Source: Platycnemis pennipes
Taxonomy: Eukaryota > Arthropoda > Insecta > Odonata > Platycnemididae
Assembly: GCA_933228895.1 (NCBI GenBank)
Contig: OW121848.1
Location: forward strand, 134,620,615 to 134,684,614
Reading direction: 5' to 3'
DNA: 64,000 nt
The translations under genes and the position numbers were made by a program. Below are positions 23,951 to 36,175 of this stretch, in pieces. Position 1 is the stretch's first letter. The number at the start of each line of letters is the position of its first letter. A model generated the notes under the pieces. It saw nothing but the letters and a program-made list of their open reading frames with translations, was not told the DNA's origin and did not search any database.

Positions 23951-25559
23951 TACTGAGCTGATTTGAAGAGTAATATTGACGACGGATGTAAAACTGGATG
24001 TTTTATTGAACAAGTCTGCTTTTAGTCGAATGAAAAATGACATGCACTCGGGGGTGTATATTGCGAGCCTGAACACACGCGGGAGCAGACATTAACGTCC
24101 ACGCGGTCATTTTTACTGCCAATAATTTGGTTTTCCCGTGCATATGCCTCGGCCAAAACTCTAAATATATTTCACGTTTCCGATGGATTTTGAGCAAAGT
24201 TTTCCCCTAAGAATATGCCATCGATGGCAATTTGCTATTAATACGTGTACTCACAAAGCGTCGCACAAAGTAGGTACTGTATTTGTATTCATTATCCATT
24301 ACCACATACGCTCGTAAATAATATACCACCTGCATGTCTTAAGAATAAAAAAAAACACAACTAGGGTGATGTTATTATATCATCAAATTTAAAAAAAAGC
24401 TCTTTTTTTAATCATTCCAAATGTTTAACTTTACCTATTCTACGTTAGCGATAAGGTAATTTGCATCTTCAGTTTCTTAATTTTAGGACATTTCTAATTC
24501 ATTGGGTTCGATTAAACTACTCACATGGGAAATACAAAAGCCAAATTCATATTTACAATATGTTGAGTATTGGCCAACACTCTATACTGTTTTTTTATTT
24601 TATTTATTGCAACTGATCCCCAGGTGTTAATAATGCAAACATATTATTACTATTTTCTAGTGAAAACGAGAAGAATATAGTCAATGTAAATCTAGTGTAT
24701 AAGTGGAAAAAAGTATAAGATTTCGAAGGGTTTCATCCACTTTTATGCAAACAGTTGCTACCATGTGCACTCCTGAAAATTCAGAAGGTTGTAACATCGG
24801 AGTTATATGATACGTAAGAATTCTCGTACCTCAGCAAAAAGGGGCCAACAATTCCACCCTTAATTCCATGAAATCTACACGCGGGAACGCAGGTCAAAGT
24901 CTGAATTTTATTGACCAAAATATGAGCACATGGATTTGAAAAGGATTGCATGGGAACTTGGAGATTTTTACTGGATACTTTCAGAAATGTGGATGGCTCA
25001 AGTTTCCATAAAGCAAGGATAGCGTGAGTGTTCCCATAAAGTCATGTAAAACACGTTTATTAAGGCATTCAGTAACGATTTTTTATCCACTGGCGCGAGA
25101 AAGATACTCGTTTTCAACAGGAAAAATTGGAGTGAAAGATTTATAGCGAAAATCCCCCGAAGAGACGTCCGTAATAACAAGTTGGTAAGAGGAAACCGTA
25201 AATAAGTTTTGAAAATCCATTCCTTTCTACCTTGAAATACTTGCTGACGAATTTTCCAAAAAAAAACTCTCAAAGGAAGGACCATTGAAAAAAAATCATG
25301 CTTTCGAACATTTCTCTCCCTGATGACTCCATATTTGTAATCAAAAATAGCAATAATATGCAACGGTGACGGAATATATTTCTACTCAAATAGTGCGAGT
25401 TCATATAAATCCCGCACAACAAAGGCTTGATAAATAGCACAATGGAACCAAAGAGGAAAAGATGTGGTAGGAATTCCTGAACCCCCTCTACCAAACTATC
25501 ACTGTTTAGAACTTTACTGTCTCATACCTTCCAGAGTTATTTGCATATATTGCTCACTA
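23951..25559. other. AT-rich stretch, no recognised gene
   Basis: The minus frame at 24998-25363 (121 codons) is the longest. Its translation is hydrophobic/Phe-Leu-rich but shows no family motif, and the codon pattern looks like AT-rich non-coding sequence. Confidence 0.35.
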
Positions 25560-26180
25560 ACTAACCATGGAAAGAGCAATGGACAGATATCATCTGCAGG
25601 TCAATAAAAATAAAAGTAGGATACTGGTGTGCAGCAAGAGAAAAGTACAACACCAAAGTAAACTAGGAAAACAAAATCTAGAGGTGTAAGGGTACTGAGA
25701 CCTTGGAAGGCATGTAACCAGCAATGGACAAAACAAGGAAGATATATTCAGTAGAGTAGCCATGGCGAAGAGGGTATTCCTCCAAAGGAAATGTACAGCT
25801 AATCTACAGCTGGAAATACAAGCGTGGAAGTAGGGAAACGATTCATCTAAACATACATTTGGAGCATGTTTCTTAATGGCAGTAAGGCAGGGACGATGAT
25901 AGTAGTGGATAAAGCCTTGACATAACCTTAAGAAAGAGACCGGACAACTTCATCGACCATATCATGAGACATCATAGTCTGATGGAGGTAATCGTCGAAG
26001 GACAAGTGAACGGGAAAAATGGCAAAGGAAAGCCTCGCATGAGATACATACAGCAAGTGAAAAAGAATGTGAAAAAGAATAAATACGTAACTATAAAGAG
26101 ATAAGCCAAACGAAGAATCAAACGGAGAGCCTCCTCAAACCAATCTAAGCTTACTTGACTGATGATAATAAAATTTAGAA
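25560..26180 (+). pseudogene. LINE-A reverse transcriptase C-terminal remnant
   Basis: Near 25584 the frame reads DRYHLQVNKNKSRILVCSKR, the LxINxxKTKxMV segment that follows the RT core. Downstream (about 25900-26150) come DHIMRHHSLMEVIVEGQVNG and KNGKGKPRMRYIQQVKKNVK, then RRIKRRASSNQS just before a GAT-type tail near 26160. The order matches the other LINE-A copies. Stops and frameshifts are frequent and the RT catalytic motif is not preserved. Confidence 0.8.
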
Positions 26181-26556
26181 CTATTGCTCGAAAACGACTT
26201 AAAAAGGAAGCGATTCATTGCAAAAGAATATTTTACGAGAAACGCGTAGTGCTACCCAAATTTTAAAAGTAGGATTGATGGCCTGAAAATAAGACCTCCA
26301 AATGACCTTTGAGAATTCCTGGTAAAAGGGAGCTAAATATTTACATTCCTTTCATTTCCTTATGAGTATTTATCAAAATAAAGTCACAAATAGAGGACCA
26401 AAATCTTCTCGTTGCACTACACTTAAACCCTATTACAAAGAAATAGGTGCTGGGAGGAGGAGATAGCTGAGGACACAAAAACTTAAAAAAAAAACTCATC
26501 GGGAGATTTTCCAACGCGCGAACTCTCTTCTAAAACTTATTCTAGTAGCTATCTTT
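26181..26556. other. AT-rich stretch, no gene seen
   Basis: No recognisable features. Confidence 0.4.
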
Positions 26557-26597
26557 CTTGAACATATAAAAGTATAGTATACTTTTATATGTTCAAG
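26557..26597. repeat. Perfect 41-bp palindrome (20-bp arms, 1-nt centre)
   Basis: The arm CTTGAACATATAAAAGTATA (26557-26576) and its exact reverse complement (26578-26597) surround a single G. A further partial copy of the arm, TTGAACTATAAAAGTATAGTAT, lies at about 26609-26630. No flanking duplication was identified. Confidence 0.95.
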
Positions 26598-26799
26598 TTA
26601 GTATACAGTTGAACTATAAAAGTATAGTATTATGGAGAGTATGAATATCTAGGTAGTCGAACTCTAATTCACGAGCTAACTTCTTAATATTATTCGCCAT
26701 TCTTAGAAGGGAGAAAATTTTTCTATTTTTTCGTACAAGTATTCTTTTTCATGACGAAAAATGTATCCGTTTCCTCAACGCCATCGCATAATTGCCAAA

Positions 26800-27560
26800 C
26801 AGCAGATTGCAGACCATAGCCCGAACGGGGCACGAAAAATCCCCCTTCCGAGCTCTACTCAACCTGAAGGGGACGCGGGAATGATTCCTCCGGACCGATA
26901 ACTGCGTCGTCTGATCACATGTGCGCCATTGAAATCGTCCGCGGGTTAGGTCCGCCCCGCTTTTCCCACGAGGGGGGAGGAGGAGATGGAATGAAGAAAA
27001 AGAGGTGGATGAGAAAAGCCATCCACAACGGGCCTTGTAGTTGCCGCGCGGCCGTAACATAAAAAAACCGGAGGAATAGCACTTGCTTCGGCCGGGGACA
27101 TTAAGAATGCATGGGTCCATCCCACCTCCCCCCTCTCTCACTCCTACCTCTTGTCCGCCGACTTGTTTCTCCTCTCTCTCTCTCCTTCTCCCTCTGCCGC
27201 TCCTCGGCGGCGGCACCCACAGCCAGCCGCACCAACACGAGAGGCACCGCCGACATCGCAACCGCATAATATTGGGGCGGATGAGGAGAGTCCCATTGGT
27301 AGAGCTCTCTCTCGCGTGAATTCCAGTGGAGAGGAAGGGGGAGAGGAGGCGGAGCGTGGAATATTCAGAGTGACCCGGGCGGGATCACCATGGGAACGCG
27401 TGTTCCATCCGGGGGACCAGAAGGAAGGGAACGGGGTGAGAGTGTGGGGGGAGGACGGACAGAACAAAGTAGGGGTGGAGGTGGGGTGGGAGGAGTGAGA
27501 GAGAGAGAGGGATAGGTGTCCTCCGGGTTGGGAGAATGAGAAACGGGCGTGAGAAGAAAC
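26800..27560. other. GC-rich block with pyrimidine-to-purine switch
   Basis: CpG-rich. About 27115-27200 is pyrimidine-rich, including (TC)n near 27168-27190, and about 27310-27520 is purine-rich, including (GA)n near 27497-27510. Long antiparallel frames are low complexity. No known protein was found. Confidence 0.4.
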
Positions 27561-28597
27561 CATCTCTGTAAGGATACTATTATGATGATAATCTGAACAA
27601 AATACTTCCATATTTCATCACCTATATTACCAAATGGACAAGAAGTGGTCAGGTATTAGGCGGCGGCTATCTCTAAACCCTGTACAAACTCCTATTTTTA
27701 ATAAATAGCCGAAGTAAAAAGCATTCACCATCCTGAATTTCCAGCCTTTCTACGTAGTTCTATTCCCAAACGGTGTTTTTTTTCATACATGCGCCATCCT
27801 CTGATAAATGCACACTTGAAGTAATTTTTGGAGATATCGTAAAGCATTTTGCGTAAAATGATATTGAAACATCTAGCTTCTAATTTATGAATGTGTGATG
27901 ACAACTCTGTTAACGAATTCAGTAAAGCACGTATGACGCCTAGTGGTACGCCAGAGGTGCTTTGTAAATGTATATGTGGATGAATTTCATCCAGTAAGAA
28001 AGTCGCTATGAGCAGATAACCTTGAAATACGTAAATCTGAATGTCCTTAACGCATTAATGGGATTTAAGGGGATTGAAGATTATTTGTACGGAATAAGGC
28101 CCAAAAAGACTGTCTGCATTACGTTTCTACTACACCGCAAATTGTGAAAGGTAACATTTTGATCAGAAGCCTCATAATAAAATATTATAACTTCAGCTTT
28201 CAGCATCCTGACAGCACGACCATGACTTCTGGTATCTGCGATTTAGCGATTCGGCTGTAAAGAATTTTATAACTTTACTCAGGCGAGGCATCAATCTATC
28301 ATGTCACGATATGACTGAGAGGGTGACCCTAATATGAACATACAAGGAGTTACTTATACTAATTATCTAAATAATTAAACCCCAAATAGGAAAAAAAATT
28401 TCGTGACGCACAATGTGTAGAGTGAGTCATACTGTCTGTTGATATTTCCATAGACTAAGTCCTTATTATTGACAGTGCTAGGACTGGAGAATTGCAGAAA
28501 AACGTAATTTTTTATATAAAGGAATGAATGACTAAACAATTTTGAAATAAGGAATGGATGTAGGTAGATGGTGTTATCGACCGTGACATGGTGGAAA
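27561..28597. other. AT-rich stretch, no gene seen
   Basis: A CCAGAGGTGCTTTGTAAATG segment near 27950-27972 weakly recalls the LINE-B 3' tail. Otherwise nothing is recognised. Confidence 0.35.
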
Positions 28598-28784
28598 CCA
28601 TTCATTATAATATAAATGAATAAACTTGATTTTTCCACAATTTTTTTTTCCTTCCAGTGCCCAGGTTTCGACGCTTATGTCATCATCAGGTGATGATGAT
28701 GACTAAACCGTCAAATACTGGGTAGTGGAAGGAAAAAAAATTTGTGGAAAAATCAAGTTTATTCATTTATGTTATAATGAATGG
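28598..28784. repeat. 187-bp palindrome with hammerhead-like core (Penelope-type terminal repeat)
   Basis: The arms extend outward from the centre GG at 28689-28690 and include CCATTCATTATAA at the left end and its exact complement at the right end. The minus strand of the left arm carries CTGATGA (complement of 28683-28689), a GAC/GTC stem-II candidate, and GAAA (complement of 28666-28669). These are the elements of a hammerhead ribozyme core. The stem-III/cleavage side reads ACCTGGGC rather than ending GUC, so the motif looks degenerate. The CTGATGATGA...CGAAACC layout matches the Penelope repeat at 41.4 kb. Confidence 0.6.
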
Positions 28785-29990
28785 ATGTTGATTGCATGGA
28801 TTCATATAAGAAGAAAATAACTAAGGGGGTGCTATGAGATGCTAAGGTGCTGAAAATGTTCAGAAGAGGGAGTAATACATTTATAATTAATTGTAGATTT
28901 AATGAAAGAAGAAGGAGTAATTTATAGCATTTTCGGGAATTACTATGAGTCTGGTTGGATAAAAGGATCAGAGATGACTTCTAATTTTGGAGAATAGCAT
29001 GTAGATTACCCAAAAATACCTACGCATGTTGGAAAAACATATCATACAATGCAAAATATTTCTTCTACAAGGATGAGGAAAAGAGCGAAAAAATAACCCT
29101 GCCGTGGGTATTTATTTAAAACTAGACGTTTTCAACCTATTTATCTGCACTCCCAGACCCGAAATCAGAAAAATTTTAGAACTTCACTTTCTGGTAGCAT
29201 ATAAAAGGTTCAATCAATTGATTCAGAGGTGAGTAAAAAGCCATTTTCATTTCCAAATAATTTATGTGCGAGTTTCAAAAGAAAAACAAATACCAATGGC
29301 AATAAGGTATTGTCACAACGCGCTTTGCGATCTTGTTGAGATTAAGAAAAAGAAACCATTCCGTTTAAAATAAATATAACATCAATTACAATAATTTTTA
29401 CTGAAAACACAACTATCATGCAAAGCACACACAGTTTGTAAGTATGAGAAACTTCATAAATTATGCATTTTGTTGCGACACGCAAATGTATATTTGATTT
29501 TGAAAACATCAAATACTAAAGAAACAAAGCTTATGGAAGTAAAATACTGAGACATTCCAATATTCAAAGGAATCATTAAGGGCAATGAACACATTTTCTC
29601 TGCCCAAAAAGGAACGTCATAGTATTAATAAGGACGCAAAAAAATAGAGGGCAAATGAAAACTCTGATTGGTAAATTCACTAGATAGAATTTGGACATAA
29701 TTTCACAAAAATACACGTGTAAACATAAGAATAATAAGTATAGAAATAATTAATAACTACTAAATGGCCTCAACAGGTTGAAATCTGTAGATTTAGGTGT
29801 AATTTAAAGATGTGGAATATAACCTGGCGTAATTCTGTGTCGTCGGAGAGTAAATAATTAGGAATTATGGTTTGAGCCTCTGGGACGTATGTGAAAATTG
29901 CACAGCATGAATTCCGTCATTATTTTTCTGCCATTTTCTGGTCTGAAGTGAATTTTCTATACCTTAGAAGACATCCACTGCGCATCTCAT
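28785..29990. other. AT-rich stretch, no gene seen
   Basis: No recognisable coding, RNA gene or repeat. Confidence 0.4.
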
Positions 29991-29999
29991 TGATAACTA

Positions 30000-30990
30000 G
30001 TATGGGGAATAAGGGAAAAGTGAATGATTTTGCTGGAACGGAATGCTTGGGCGATCGCTGATCAAGAAGTTGACGGAGAAACTGGGCGGATGAAGTAGCC
30101 GAGAAGATGAAGGAGACATGGCTCCATACATACCATCTAGAAGCCGAATAGAGAGGGCCTGGATGGAAATACTCGAGTTCAGGCGGATGGGGGTAAAATT
30201 CGAAGAGATAGAGAATACAGGCGAGAGTGGAGGGATGAAGATCGGGACGAATGAGAGGAAAAATAAGAAAATTGGGCTCTGAGCCGTTCTCCTCCCGCGA
30301 CGAGAAGGATGAGGCGAGCGCGTGCTTCGGCAAATTCTTCCAAAGAGTAGCTTTCAGGGAGGGCGAAAGAGAGAGAGAGGGGAGGGATAGAGGTTAGTTT
30401 TTCCCAGAATGAGGCAAGGGAGAGAAGGTCGGCGGAGTATGAGGAGAGTGAGAAAGGGAGGAAGGCACTGTACCCTGGAGGTTAGAGGTGGAGAGAGATC
30501 GGGAGGGTTGGAGAGGGTCTAAGGGAGGTCCAAGGAGGCTGGAAGAGAGGGTGGGCGTATCCGTTATCGTGGATACAGGCTAGCATGCACAAACTCTCCT
30601 TCGCACCACGTGGAGAAGCGTTGTGTGAGAGAGCGAGAAGAGCATGTTCGATTTGAGACACGTCGGTCCCCTAGGCGCGTCCTCGCGAGGCTCGCTCTTG
30701 GGACCGGGAGGCAATGCCACCCTCCCCACCCCCGCTCGGAAACTCCAGCGACCCACCCCCTCACAGCACGCCAACAGCCCACTTTCAACCTTTCCCTTCC
30801 ATCCCTCTCGACTACAGCGCCTCAACTGCCTTCTAACGTTCCTCCCCTCTTCCTCCAAGCCCACCATAATGCTCGTGGAAACTCCTTTCGTCCACCTCAA
30901 CTCCCTAAAGGCAATATTTCTCGGCCTTTGATAGACCTCTCAGCGTCTTCAATTCTTTTGGGATTCTGTCGGAGAACCTGAGCGCCATCT
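30000..30990. other. GC-rich block with purine-to-pyrimidine switch
   Basis: The plus strand is purine-rich from about 30170 to 30545 (GGGAGAGAAGG runs) and turns pyrimidine-rich at about 30715-30900. A GGTCCC...GGGACC inverted pair flanks the switch at about 30666-30705. Overlapping frames of 74-137 codons on both strands are compositional. Confidence 0.4.
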
Positions 30991-30999
30991 GAAGATACA

Positions 31000-31331
31000 C
31001 CGATCTACGCGAGATAATTCCCCAAGTTCTGATGAGATAAAATACCAAACTTTCAAAAAGAGTACACACGTTCATCCCAAAGATAACTGGATACTGAATA
31101 CGTAATTTTTCAAACGATTGCGGGTATAGGTATACCTTTCAACGAAGCAACAGTTGGAAAAACGAATAAGTAACAATAAAATTTCTGTGTATGTGGGAGA
31201 GGTAATGTGGTAAAAAATCAAAACTTCAGCATCCACAGCAAAAAGTTGAATGCAAGTAACTCCATGAGAAACTTGAAAGTATCCAGTATTTGGGTCGAAA
31301 AATAATTCACCTATCACCGAGCATGATGACT
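31000..31331. other. AT-rich stretch, no gene seen
   Basis: An 81-codon minus frame (31072-31317) is unrecognised. Confidence 0.35.
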
Positions 31332-31408
31332 TTGAACTAATTCTTGGTTGGTTGGTTATTTAGGGGAGGCGACCGACAGCTCAGATCATTTGTGCTTGAA
31401 CTAATTCT
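31332..31408. mobile_element. 51-bp retroposon insertion with perfect 13-bp TSD
   Basis: TTGAACTAATTCT occurs at 31332-31344 and again at 31396-31408, and the 51 bp between (31345-31395) is an insertion. It contains TGGTTGGTTGGTT followed by GGGGAGGCGACCGACAGC. Read on the minus strand it ends in an (AACC)n-like tail, as expected for the 3' end of a SINE inserted by target-primed reverse transcription. It is severely 5'-truncated, with no promoter. Confidence 0.8.
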
Positions 31409-31409
31409 A

Positions 31410-31739
31410 TTCTGTCGCGAGAAAATAGTGTGTGCCCCGGAGTGTAAAGGATACAAAATATGTAAGAGTCAAAGGGCTATTTGAATAAAATTCTACTCAA
31501 CCACGCAAAAAGAGTATATAAATAATCAGCTGAAGAAAACATTGTTTTTAAATTAATGATGGAAAATAGTGCGAATAGAGCCACTCACTGGCCAATCAAT
31601 ACGTGTTCTGCTTAAGATTGGGTGTTAAAGCAAATTTACTTATAACTTTATGGTAATGTCACGAAACCTCGACTAATCCTTACATACAGACAATATAAAA
31701 AAATTACCTAATATGCACCCACTTAGGTTCTTTTCAGAA
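31410..31739. other. AT-rich stretch, no gene seen
   Basis: No recognisable features. Confidence 0.4.
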
Positions 31740-32050
31740 AGGGAGCGGGCGACGTGATGCGGGAATTCTCAATATTCTCCGATTCAAATACGAGACAAGC
31801 CAATTCCGTTTTATTTCCTCGCGAATCGGAGGAGACCGTTCCACGTCCCCTATCTTCATGAGCAGGCGTCACGCACGCTATTCCCCCCCTCCTCCCTGGA
31901 GACGACGATCATGCCCATTGCACCAAAACGCCTCTGCCGCATCGAATTTCGAATACCCCGGCCATCGAAACCAACGCATCAAAACGATGGCTTAAAACCA
32001 ATAACGGGGAGTAGGTAACCCTCCCTTACAACTGTGAGGGAGGGAATCAA
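31740..32050. other. Small GC-rich block ending in an 11-bp hairpin
   Basis: CpG-rich to about 31990. It is followed by a hairpin, CCCTCCCTTAC (32019-32029) pairing with GTGAGGGAGGG (32034-32044) around AACT, with one wobble pair. No coding sequence is recognised. Confidence 0.5.
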
Positions 32051-33100
32051 TTGCACTTTTCCCTACTCTTACAAATCACCAGCGGGAAATCGAATAATTC
32101 CTAAGAAGGAAAAACAAAACTTACTTTTTCCATCAATTAGAGAACGGAAATAAAATTCTCTCACATATCAACCAATGGATCTATCAAATTTTTTTAAACC
32201 TGTTTTTTGACACTCTCGGACCCTTATTTACATACATTTCTCGCAAATAATTATAGTATTAGTGGCCAAGCATGCATAACGTTACACTGAGAAATGAGTG
32301 AATGTTTTGATACAGTATCCAGAAATAGAGAAGGGAATAGAGCCAGCAACTGGAGAATATTACACAACAATATTGATACAAATAACTACTGTGAAATATA
32401 ACTCTCCTGAAAGATTAACGATATTTCATGAATGTGTCATTATTTTCAATCTCAAAAATAAGAGGGTTCATGCCAACGGTACGTAATTCACGAGGCAGGT
32501 CATAATTTACATACTGTTTTGGTTTGCCCATCATAGGGAAAGAGGGGGGGATAATATTATACATTCCAAGGTTTTTAGTGTATGCATGAACCCTTAGTGG
32601 CAAAATTTTGAGATATCATATGCTATGATTGATTATCATGAAGTTTAAGGAGCACCACCTGATAGGATAACAACGTTACAGATAGTCTACTCTAAAATAT
32701 TGCAATTGCACAGGGGTACTTAATCAGGAAATAAATGAAAAAAAACAGCCATACAGAAGAGGTTATTATGAGGTACATTAGAGGTAATTATCGCCAACCC
32801 GCGATATTTCAGTTGCCAGAAAAAGCGGTACTGACCGAGCTAAAGATGAATCAGGTTCACATTAACGGAGAACAGCAGATATACAAAATAAAAACATCAA
32901 TCTCAACTTAATGCAGGACGCATCGCATGACGACTTATAATGTGGGGTATTCTAGCATTGAACAATTTATAAATTAAATCACACACATTTCCTCTTTGAG
33001 TACCTTTCCCTTGAGCTTATGCTGAAACAGAACTCATTCTAACTATACTTGCCTAACTCATGCGTTAAGAATTTCGAAATACCCACATGTTCCTCCAGAA
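32051..33100. other. AT-rich stretch with a short inverted pair
   Basis: AGGGTTCATGC (32463-32473) recurs inverted as GCATGAACCCT (32584-32594), about 110 bp apart. This could be the ends of a very small MITE. No gene was seen. Confidence 0.4.
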
Positions 33101-33374
33101 TGAAGAGTAGCAGGCGCTGCGGTGGTGGGGTGGGATATCAGGGCATTGGGAATGGAGGGGATGCGTGGAGGGATGGTACCGGGAATGGAGGGAAATAACG
33201 AATACGTGCGTGAAGGGGTGGGGGAGCGGATGGGAACGAGGGAAGGGAGGTTGTCGAGCAGTCACGTCCACGACGCACCAAGAAGTCAGCATCTCCCACG
33301 CAAAAAGAGAATTCTTGGAGCCCTTTCTCCCAATCGAAGGGGTGAGGCAGCCCCCAAATGCATCCACATCAACA
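33101..33374. other. Purine-rich GC block
   Basis: Plus-strand GGGTGGGATA/GGAATGGAGGG runs give antiparallel open frames (33065-33434) that lack domains. Confidence 0.4.
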
Positions 33375-33427
33375 TTGCATATTGAATGCAACCACAAATG
33401 TGTGTGGCAGGGGATCACTTCAAACCG
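33375..33427 (-). repeat. LINE-B 3' tail fragment
   Basis: On the minus strand, GATCCCCTGCCACACACATT followed by TGTGGTTGC matches the 3' hairpin of the LINE-B copies at 35.7 and 49.9 kb. The coding part and the GTAGAT tail are missing. Confidence 0.5.
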
Positions 33428-33429
33428 GG

Positions 33430-33919
33430 CATGAAGTAGTAGCAGACGGTTTTTTAGGCTGTTCCAATAAGGTTACATCGCACCACCCAGTCGTGCAATG
33501 AGTGTACAACAATATTGCTATACAAGGCAATTGCTGTATAAAATAATTATACTCATGCTATGACCTCTAGAGACTCTTGTGGAAATTTAAAAGAGGATAA
33601 AATCTACAAAAGCTAAACCTATTTTTCTCGATGCTATATAAAAAATAATTTATTTCAGTCCCGCGCTGCCTGTTACTATTGTCTACAGTGAAAACTTGGT
33701 TAGAATTTATCATCTCAATATGAAATAATGCCTGGTGATGCTTCAGCCACTGCCACACACTCCTGTAGTGACTTTCACGGTATTAGGTACGTGGATACTG
33801 AAAGCAGGAAAATGATATCAAAACCTTTCTGTTCCACTGAATCTCTAATTATACCCATATTAGAAGCCCTATGCATAGCAGGATACAAAGGAAGTCCGCT
33901 GGCTACTTTAAAATAAACA
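33430..33919. other. No gene seen
   Basis: Short frames only (for example 33728-33916 plus), none recognised. Confidence 0.4.
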
Positions 33920-34135
33920 CATCTTACTCGGATACATCTTGAGACATGATGGCCCGATGAAGGCATCATCGAGGGATAAGTGAATGAGAAGAACGGAGAA
34001 GGAAGTCCTTGCTTGAAGACATATGGAGCATATTGGTAAGGATGTGAAAGAGAAAAAGTTTGCAAGTATGAAAAGTTTAGCTGATAAGAGAATTGAGTGG
34101 AGAGCTGCTTCAAGCCAATCTTAGGATTAGGAATG
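33920..34135 (+). pseudogene. LINE-A 3' fragment, strongly decayed
   Basis: The plus strand encodes HILRHDGPMKAIIEG, then VNEKNGEGS. After frameshifts, it continues as remnants of the VKDVKE and KRLADKRIEWRAASSQS segments near 34040-34120. The order and content match LINE-A at 36180-36560. The upstream RT part is absent. Confidence 0.7.
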
Positions 34136-34439
34136 AAGGATGAAAGACAAACACTGGCATTTCCACACTTAGATTTATTTCTAACGACCGTGGATTCATC
34201 CCCATGTAACATCCTCAAGTGAGCAAGTCATGATTTTGCAAATCATTAAAACCTTTTTTATCCTTAATTCCTACGCCGGAAGATATCCATATTGTTAAGT
34301 CCAAGGCTATAAACAATCATAGGATTTTTGACCCTTGATTATGATGATACCTATATGATTTAACCATCCATAGAACCACCGCAGTTTTAATATAACTTTA
34401 ACGTATTCAGAAAAAAAAGCTTAAACTCCTGAAGTATAT

Positions 34440-35000
34440 TTAGAGTGTACCTCAACCAAGGAGAGGAGATAACATTCTTCGAGGGTGGAAGGAAATTTTC
34501 GAGGAGACGTACATAGAGGGTGGTATGGATAAATAGGAGGGTTTGAATCGCGAGTTGAGAAAAGTGGAGAGAAATGCTGCCGGGATCGAGACCTAGGTGG
34601 ACAGGAGAGGTTCGTTGGAAGGGAGGGGGGGGGCACAAACGTCTCGGAAGAGATGGAAACTTACACACGAGACGGCGGCGTCGGTAGAGGGGGCGCGCGT
34701 CTCGGGAGGGAAAAGAAAGAGTTCCCTCCTGAAAAGACGGCAGAAGCCTTAAAATTAAATGTCCCAGCGATCTGCATGGGAAATGGAGGTAGAGACGAAT
34801 AAAAGAAAGGCGTTATCACCACTCCGGGCCGGGAAAGAAAAAAAAAAGGCGATACGACCGAGTAATCATGCCCCGCCGCCGCGCCGGCTGGGCGTGTCGT
34901 CGGGGCACGTCCTGAAGCCGACAACCCTAGTCCCCAACGACTATCCCCGACGTTAGGAATCAGCGACGAGGCCAAATAAAGGTTGGCTCGCGAAAGGGCG
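34440..35000. other. GC-rich block, mostly purine-rich
   Basis: Plus-strand GAGGAGA and GGGAGGGGGGG runs (about 34615-34635) are followed by a CpG-rich stretch with CCGCCGCCGCGCCGGC near 34872. Open frames here are low-complexity shadows on both strands. Confidence 0.4.
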
Positions 35001-35009
35001 AGTCATGCC

Positions 35010-35179
35010 CGTCCGATAGATTCCACACTTGTACTTAGCGTTGCTCAAAATGATGCCGCAGTGATTAATAACCAGCACATGGTAATATTAGTACAACTTG
35101 GTAAATCAATTCTAGGATAAATAAATTGTGATGATGATTATCATATTCCATGCCATATTTACATACCAGTAAGAGCAGG
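35010..35179. other. AT-rich, no gene seen
   Basis: Nothing recognised. Confidence 0.4.
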
Positions 35180-35765
35180 TTTTAATGGGGTGCCACTCCA
35201 ATATCTAACTCCTCATTCCTGCTATGGGTTAGTAACTATATTGGCGTAACCAGACTGTTAGACGTATTTAAATGGGAATCATTGTTAGATCTTAGGTTGA
35301 ATTTTAGACTTAACCTCTTAAATAAATTCCATGATAGTATATTCACTGATGACGTTTAAAATATTTTGCGACCTCCAATTTACTATGGCAGACTGGGCCA
35401 TAATCATAAAATTAGAGAAATTGATTTACGAACTGACAGATTGAAAATGTCCTTCTTTCCTCTTACAAATAGGGATATGAATATCTGTAAATATATCCAA
35501 TTGTCTATATACTGGCGTATCAATGATTCGCCGTTGGGTGCATGATGGCATAAGGACTTGGAGCTAACCCAGCCAATAGTATGTTATTGCATGCTTGCTT
35601 TCATATTTTTATCTTTTTAAATTGTGAAGTTAAGGCTAAAACGGCTAGAATATTATTACTAATCCTTTTTATGCATGATATGGAATGCACGTTTGATGTG
35701 CATTCACCCCCTGCCACACGCCTTTGTGGTGGCTTGCAGGGTGTTTTGTAGATGTAGATGTATGA
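35180..35765 (+). pseudogene. LINE-B 3' end (jockey/CR1-like RT C-terminus and 3' UTR)
   Basis: The plus strand encodes, with breaks, FKWESLLDLRLNFRLNLLNK, then TPIYYGRLGHNHKIREI and an MSFFPL segment. This resembles the C-terminus of jockey/CR1-group LINE polyproteins, where an R..L..K helix precedes FFPRTIRDWN. A 3' UTR hairpin follows, CCCTGC (35709-35714) pairing with GCAGGG (35736-35741), and the element terminates in GTAGATGTAGATGTA. The copy at 49.5 kb has the same organisation. It is 5'-truncated and dead. Confidence 0.8.
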
Positions 35766-35769
35766 ACAT

Positions 35770-36175
35770 TCCCCCCTATTGAACATTCTCTCAACTACTG
35801 AAGCTAATTTGAGAAAGAGAGGAAATTGGTAACCATAACGACCTTCAGAATCCCGCGAACATAATCCACTAGTTCCATCTACCTATTTCCACTTTTTTTG
35901 CCTTATTTCCTACCGTAATGAAAGTATATCCCTAGTATTGTAAACAGTATTATTCGTTACCCTGCCTGTCGATCCTCCCGCAAACCCTAATCTCAAAAGC
36001 CTCCAATCAATTTTTATCCTTTATGAAAACAGTTCAGGCCCATAATGATTTATAGCCACGCCGTATATCATACCGTTTTACTAAACCTATCTTGACTTTA
36101 TTGCTTAAGATCCTTGTCCTGTTCAACATCACTTGCACCAACTCATTCTAATGCCTTTGGTAAATGGCCCACCAT
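35770..36175. other. No gene seen
   Basis: Nothing recognised. It may contain further decayed LINE sequence on the minus strand, but I could not align it. Confidence 0.35.
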
